Shown here in pieces: positions 6,311-8,375 of a stretch of 8,375 nucleotides of DNA. The stretch lies in the NCBI GenBank assembly GCA_017509375.1, contig JAFWPT010000329.1, forward strand, positions 1-8,375. Direction: 5' to 3'. Positions within the stretch are counted from its first letter, which is position 1; the number at the start of each line of letters is the position of its first letter. A program made the translations under genes and the position numbers. Source of the DNA: Bacteroidales bacterium. Its GTDB lineage: Bacteria; Bacteroidota; Bacteroidia; Bacteroidales; UBA932. The notes under the pieces are model-generated. The model was not told the DNA's origin. It searched no databases and saw nothing but the letters and a program-made list of their open reading frames with translations.

Positions 6311-6323
6311 TGACAAATTGTCA
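6311..6323. promoter_or_regulatory. Perfect 13-base palindrome between clpB and the transporter gene
   Basis: TGACAAATTGTCA is two 6-base arms around a single A. It lies 3 bases upstream of the -33 element of the transporter promoter and in the clpB leader or promoter region on the other strand. It could be an operator acting on one or both genes. Confidence 0.4.
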
Positions 6324-6326
6324 CTT

Positions 6327-6358
6327 ATTGACCATTTCCAACTAAAGTGCTATCTTTG
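6327..6358 (+). promoter_or_regulatory. Promoter of the AspT-like transporter gene
   Basis: ATTG (6327-6330) is followed after 20 bases by TATCTTTG (6351-6358). The second element is a perfect match to TAnnTTTG and the first has 3 of 4 positions. The ATG at 6378 is 19 bases beyond the -7 element, leaving a short leader. Confidence 0.7.
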
Positions 6359-6377
6359 CGGCCGAAATCTTAAAGGT

Positions 6378-8060
6378 ATGAAGGATTTGTTTTTCGGGAC
6401 CGGAATTGCTCACAGTATTCTGTTGTTTGCTGTAGTTATAGCTTCCGGATTGTGGCTCGGCCGCTTTAAGGTAAAGGGCATTTCAATCGGTTCCACGTGG
6501 ATATTGTTCCTCGGTATAGTACTCAGTCACTTCGGTTTGCGCGCCGACTCCACGGTACTCGCATTCATGAAGGACTTCGGGCTCATCTTGTTCGTCTTCT
6601 CCATAGGCCTGCAGGTAGGCCCCGGCTTTTTCCAGTCGTTCAGGGCCGGCGGGGTAAAGCTTAACCTCCTCGCGGCCACGCTGGTCCTGCTCGCAGTAGC
6701 AGTCACCGTTACCATACATTTCGTGACCGGAGAAAGCCTCCCTACCATGGTAGGCGTGATGTCCGGCGCCGTCACCAACACGCCGGGCCTGGGAGCTGCG
6801 CAGCAGACTCTCACGGACATGCTGATGCAACAAGGCACGGACCCGGCGGTGGCGCAACTCGACTCGGCCGCCCTGGCCTCTTCCTACGCCGTTGCTTATC
6901 CTCTTGGTGTACTGGGAGTTATCTTCATCCTGATGATAATGAAGCCGCTCTTCAAGATAAATCTTGAGCAGGAGAAGGCCGAGCTCGACCGGCAGAATCC
7001 GGCAGCGGCCACGAGTGCCCGCCGCATGCACTGCGAGGTGGAGAATCCCGCCATCTTCGGAAAGCGCCTGGCCGACGTAGTAGGGGACCATCAGGGCAAA
7101 TTCGTGGTGTCCCGGCTCATGCGTGCAGATGAAATCTTCATCCCCGGCCCCGACACCATTCTTCAGAAAGGCGACAGGATACTTATAGTCACCTCCCAGC
7201 CCGAAGTGGACTCAATACGTATCATTTTCGGCGAAGAAGTACCTCTCCACCTGAGCGACTGGGTGAAGCACGAAGACCACCTGATGAGCCGCCGTCTCAC
7301 CGTGAGCCAGTCTTCCATCAACGGCAAAACCCTTAGCCAGCTCAACTTCAGGGCGAAATACGGCGCCCAGGTCACCCGGGTCCTCCGTACCGGCCTGGAA
7401 CTCGTAGCCCGTCCCAACCTCATACTCCAGATGGGGGACATACTGCTGGTAGTGGGCACGGAGAGCGCCCTGGACGGAGTGGCCAAAGAAATAGGCAACC
7501 AGCCTGGCAAACTCCGCAAGCCCAACCTCGTGCCTATCTTCCTCGGAATTGCAGTCGGCGTGATATTCGGCTCAATTCCGTTCTCCTTCCCAGGCATTCC
7601 CCAGCCCGTGAAGCTCGGACTCGCCGGCGGCCCGCTTATCATAGCCATACTGCTGGGACACTTCGGCCCCAAGTGGAAAATCACCACTTATACCACCGTG
7701 AGCGCCAATATGATGATAAGGGAGATAGGAATCTGCTTTTTCCTTGCCGCAGTGGGACTTGGGGCCGGCGAATCCTTCGTACGCTCCCTCCTTGCCGGAG
7801 GTTTCTGGTGGATTCTTTACGGTCTCATCATCACCGTGGTGCCTGTCTTCATCGTAGTATTGCTCGCCCGCCTGGTATTCAAGGTCAATTTTTACCAGAT
7901 TTGCGGCCTGGTATCCGGCGGCACCACCGACCCTGCGGCCCTTGCTTTCGCCCAGGATTCATATAAATCCGACTACGTTTCAGTGAACTACGCTACCGTT
8001 TATCCCCTCACTATGTTCCTGCGGGTACTGGTGGCCCAGATACTGATTTTGCTGGCCTGA
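6378..8060 (+). CDS. AspT/YidE/YbjL-family membrane transporter with two RCK_C domains
   Basis: This 560-residue inner-membrane protein has the architecture of the aspartate:alanine exchanger family. An N-terminal membrane block (about 10-190) and a C-terminal block (about 383-560) are two copies of the same duplication unit. The key repeat appears as SGAVTNTPGLGAAQQ (129-143) in the first and SGGTTDPAALAFAQ (513-526) in the second, each followed by a Tyr-Pro element (AVAYPLG at 171-177, ATVYPLT at 539-545). Between them lie two soluble TrkA-C/RCK_C domains (about 215-290 and 300-375), with recognisable IFIPGPDTILQKGDRILIV and NLILQMGDILLVVG strands that could sense a ligand. The ATG at 6378 is preferred over an in-frame one at 6267, because the promoter lies between them and the hydrophobic N terminus then starts normally. 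The substrate cannot be told from sequence; a dicarboxylate or amino acid is likely by family. The gene is divergent from clpB. Confidence 0.9.
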   Translation: MKDLFFGTGIAHSILLFAVVIASGLWLGRFKVKGISIGSTWILFLGIVLSHFGLRADSTVLAFMKDFGLILFVFSIGLQVGPGFFQSFRAGGVKLNLLAATLVLLAVAVTVTIHFVTGESLPTMVGVMSGAVTNTPGLGAAQQTLTDMLMQQGTDPAVAQLDSAALASSYAVAYPLGVLGVIFILMIMKPLFKINLEQEKAELDRQNPAAATSARRMHCEVENPAIFGKRLADVVGDHQGKFVVSRLMRADEIFIPGPDTILQKGDRILIVTSQPEVDSIRIIFGEEVPLHLSDWVKHEDHLMSRRLTVSQSSINGKTLSQLNFRAKYGAQVTRVLRTGLELVARPNLILQMGDILLVVGTESALDGVAKEIGNQPGKLRKPNLVPIFLGIAVGVIFGSIPFSFPGIPQPVKLGLAGGPLIIAILLGHFGPKWKITTYTTVSANMMIREIGICFFLAAVGLGAGESFVRSLLAGGFWWILYGLIITVVPVFIVVLLARLVFKVNFYQICGLVSGGTTDPAALAFAQDSYKSDYVSVNYATVYPLTMFLRVLVAQILILLA

Positions 8061-8061
8061 T

Positions 8062-8082
8062 GGGCCTGCGGCTCCTTTTTTT
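8062..8082 (+). terminator. Probable intrinsic terminator of the transporter gene
   Basis: GGGCC (8062-8066) pairs with GGCTC (8070-8074), with one G-T wobble and a 3-base loop, followed by C and seven T residues (8076-8082). It starts directly after the stop codon. The stem is short, so termination may be partial. Confidence 0.5.
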
Positions 8083-8086
8083 ATAC

Positions 8087-8094
8087 TATATTTG
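8087..8094 (+). promoter_or_regulatory. -7 promoter element of the terminal lipoprotein gene
   Basis: TATATTTG matches TAnnTTTG exactly and lies 18 bases before the ATG at 8113. No TTTG is found at 19-21 bases upstream, where the preceding terminator hairpin sits instead. Confidence 0.5.
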
Positions 8095-8112
8095 CAAGCT
8101 AATTCAATTTTT

Positions 8113-8375
8113 ATGAAAAAGATATTTCTTTCCATCCTCTGCCTGGCAGCTTTGACCGCCTGCAAATCCGGTTCCGACAAGGTTCAGGAAATGCTTGACT
8201 CTTATGCCGATATCCAGGTAGGTTCGGACTTCTTCGAAGGCATTTCCGACAACGGACGCGAAGTTCTTAACTACTTCAAACTCGCATCCGCAGAGGTGGA
8301 CAATATTTATTGGAAGCAGAATTTCGGGGATAAAAAGCAGATGACCTCCCTTGCCGACAAGGCCAGCAAGGAATT
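8113..8375 (+). CDS. Partial lipoprotein gene, possibly an M49-type (dipeptidyl peptidase III-like) peptidase
   Basis: Only the first 87 codons are present; the gene runs off the window end. The product begins MKKIFLSILCLAALTACKS, a lipoprotein signal peptide with lipobox LTAC and Cys17. The mature part starts with a Ser/Asp/Lys-rich linker and continues DSYADIQVGSDFF, then a helical stretch, EVLNYFKLASAEVDNIYWKQNF. This pattern (an ADI segment, then a helix with a late Asp and an aromatic pair before a Lys/Asp loop) resembles the N-terminal region of lipoprotein M49-family zinc peptidases common in Bacteroidales. The catalytic HExxxH-type motif would lie beyond the window, so the family call is tentative. 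The lipoprotein nature is clear. It has its own -7 promoter box. Confidence 0.6.
   Translation, partial: MKKIFLSILCLAALTACKSGSDKVQEMLDSYADIQVGSDFFEGISDNGREVLNYFKLASAEVDNIYWKQNFGDKKQMTSLADKASKE

Noticed and set aside
4924..6345. Several 100-240 codon open frames on the + strand opposite clpB
   Set aside because: They are antisense shadows of a conserved chaperone gene, with no domain features, promoters or start signals.

Overview
The window looks like chromosomal DNA from a fairly GC-rich member of the Bacteroidales (Alistipes/Rikenellaceae-like or an uncultured relative; inferred). Three things point there: promoters of the Bacteroidetes type (TTTG, about 20 bases, TAnnTTTG), an almost complete lack of Shine-Dalgarno sites, and protein types and gene order (short sigma-54 activator, LptE-like lipoprotein, TPR-like protein, SecG) typical of that order.

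Left part (1-2819, + strand): a compact, overlapping operon. A sigma-54 activator without a receiver domain is joined by an ATGA overlap to an LptE-like outer-membrane lipoprotein. This overlaps by 7 bases a small TPR-like protein, followed 8 bases later by secG. secG also has its own recognisable promoter inside the upstream gene, and the run ends at a strong intrinsic terminator. The theme is envelope biogenesis and secretion.

Middle (2824-4125): the most interesting part. An AT-richer gene on the - strand encodes a RAYT-like HUH/Y1 single-strand transposase. It is surrounded by five REP-like palindromes that share one architecture: a 7-8 base arm around TCCAC, exactly 16 bases, then an arm around GTGG. 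The outermost copies lie a few bases from the secG terminator on the left and directly against the clpB terminator on the right, so the unit is wedged between two convergent transcription units.

Right part: clpB on the - strand (4192-6243) encodes a disaggregase without the N-terminal substrate-binding domain. It also has a shortened stretch in its second ATPase domain and a Leu-to-Pro change in a conserved motif. Unusually for this phylum, it starts behind a canonical GGAGG site and a strong leader hairpin. A short divergent intergenic region with a 13-base palindrome and a near-consensus promoter leads to an AspT/YidE-type membrane transporter (6378-8060, +). The window ends inside a lipoprotein gene (8113 onward) that resembles M49-type peptidases.

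In short, the window holds an envelope/secretion operon, a REP/RAYT unit, a proteostasis gene and a transport/peptidase pair. Nothing suggests a phage, a plasmid or a CRISPR system.
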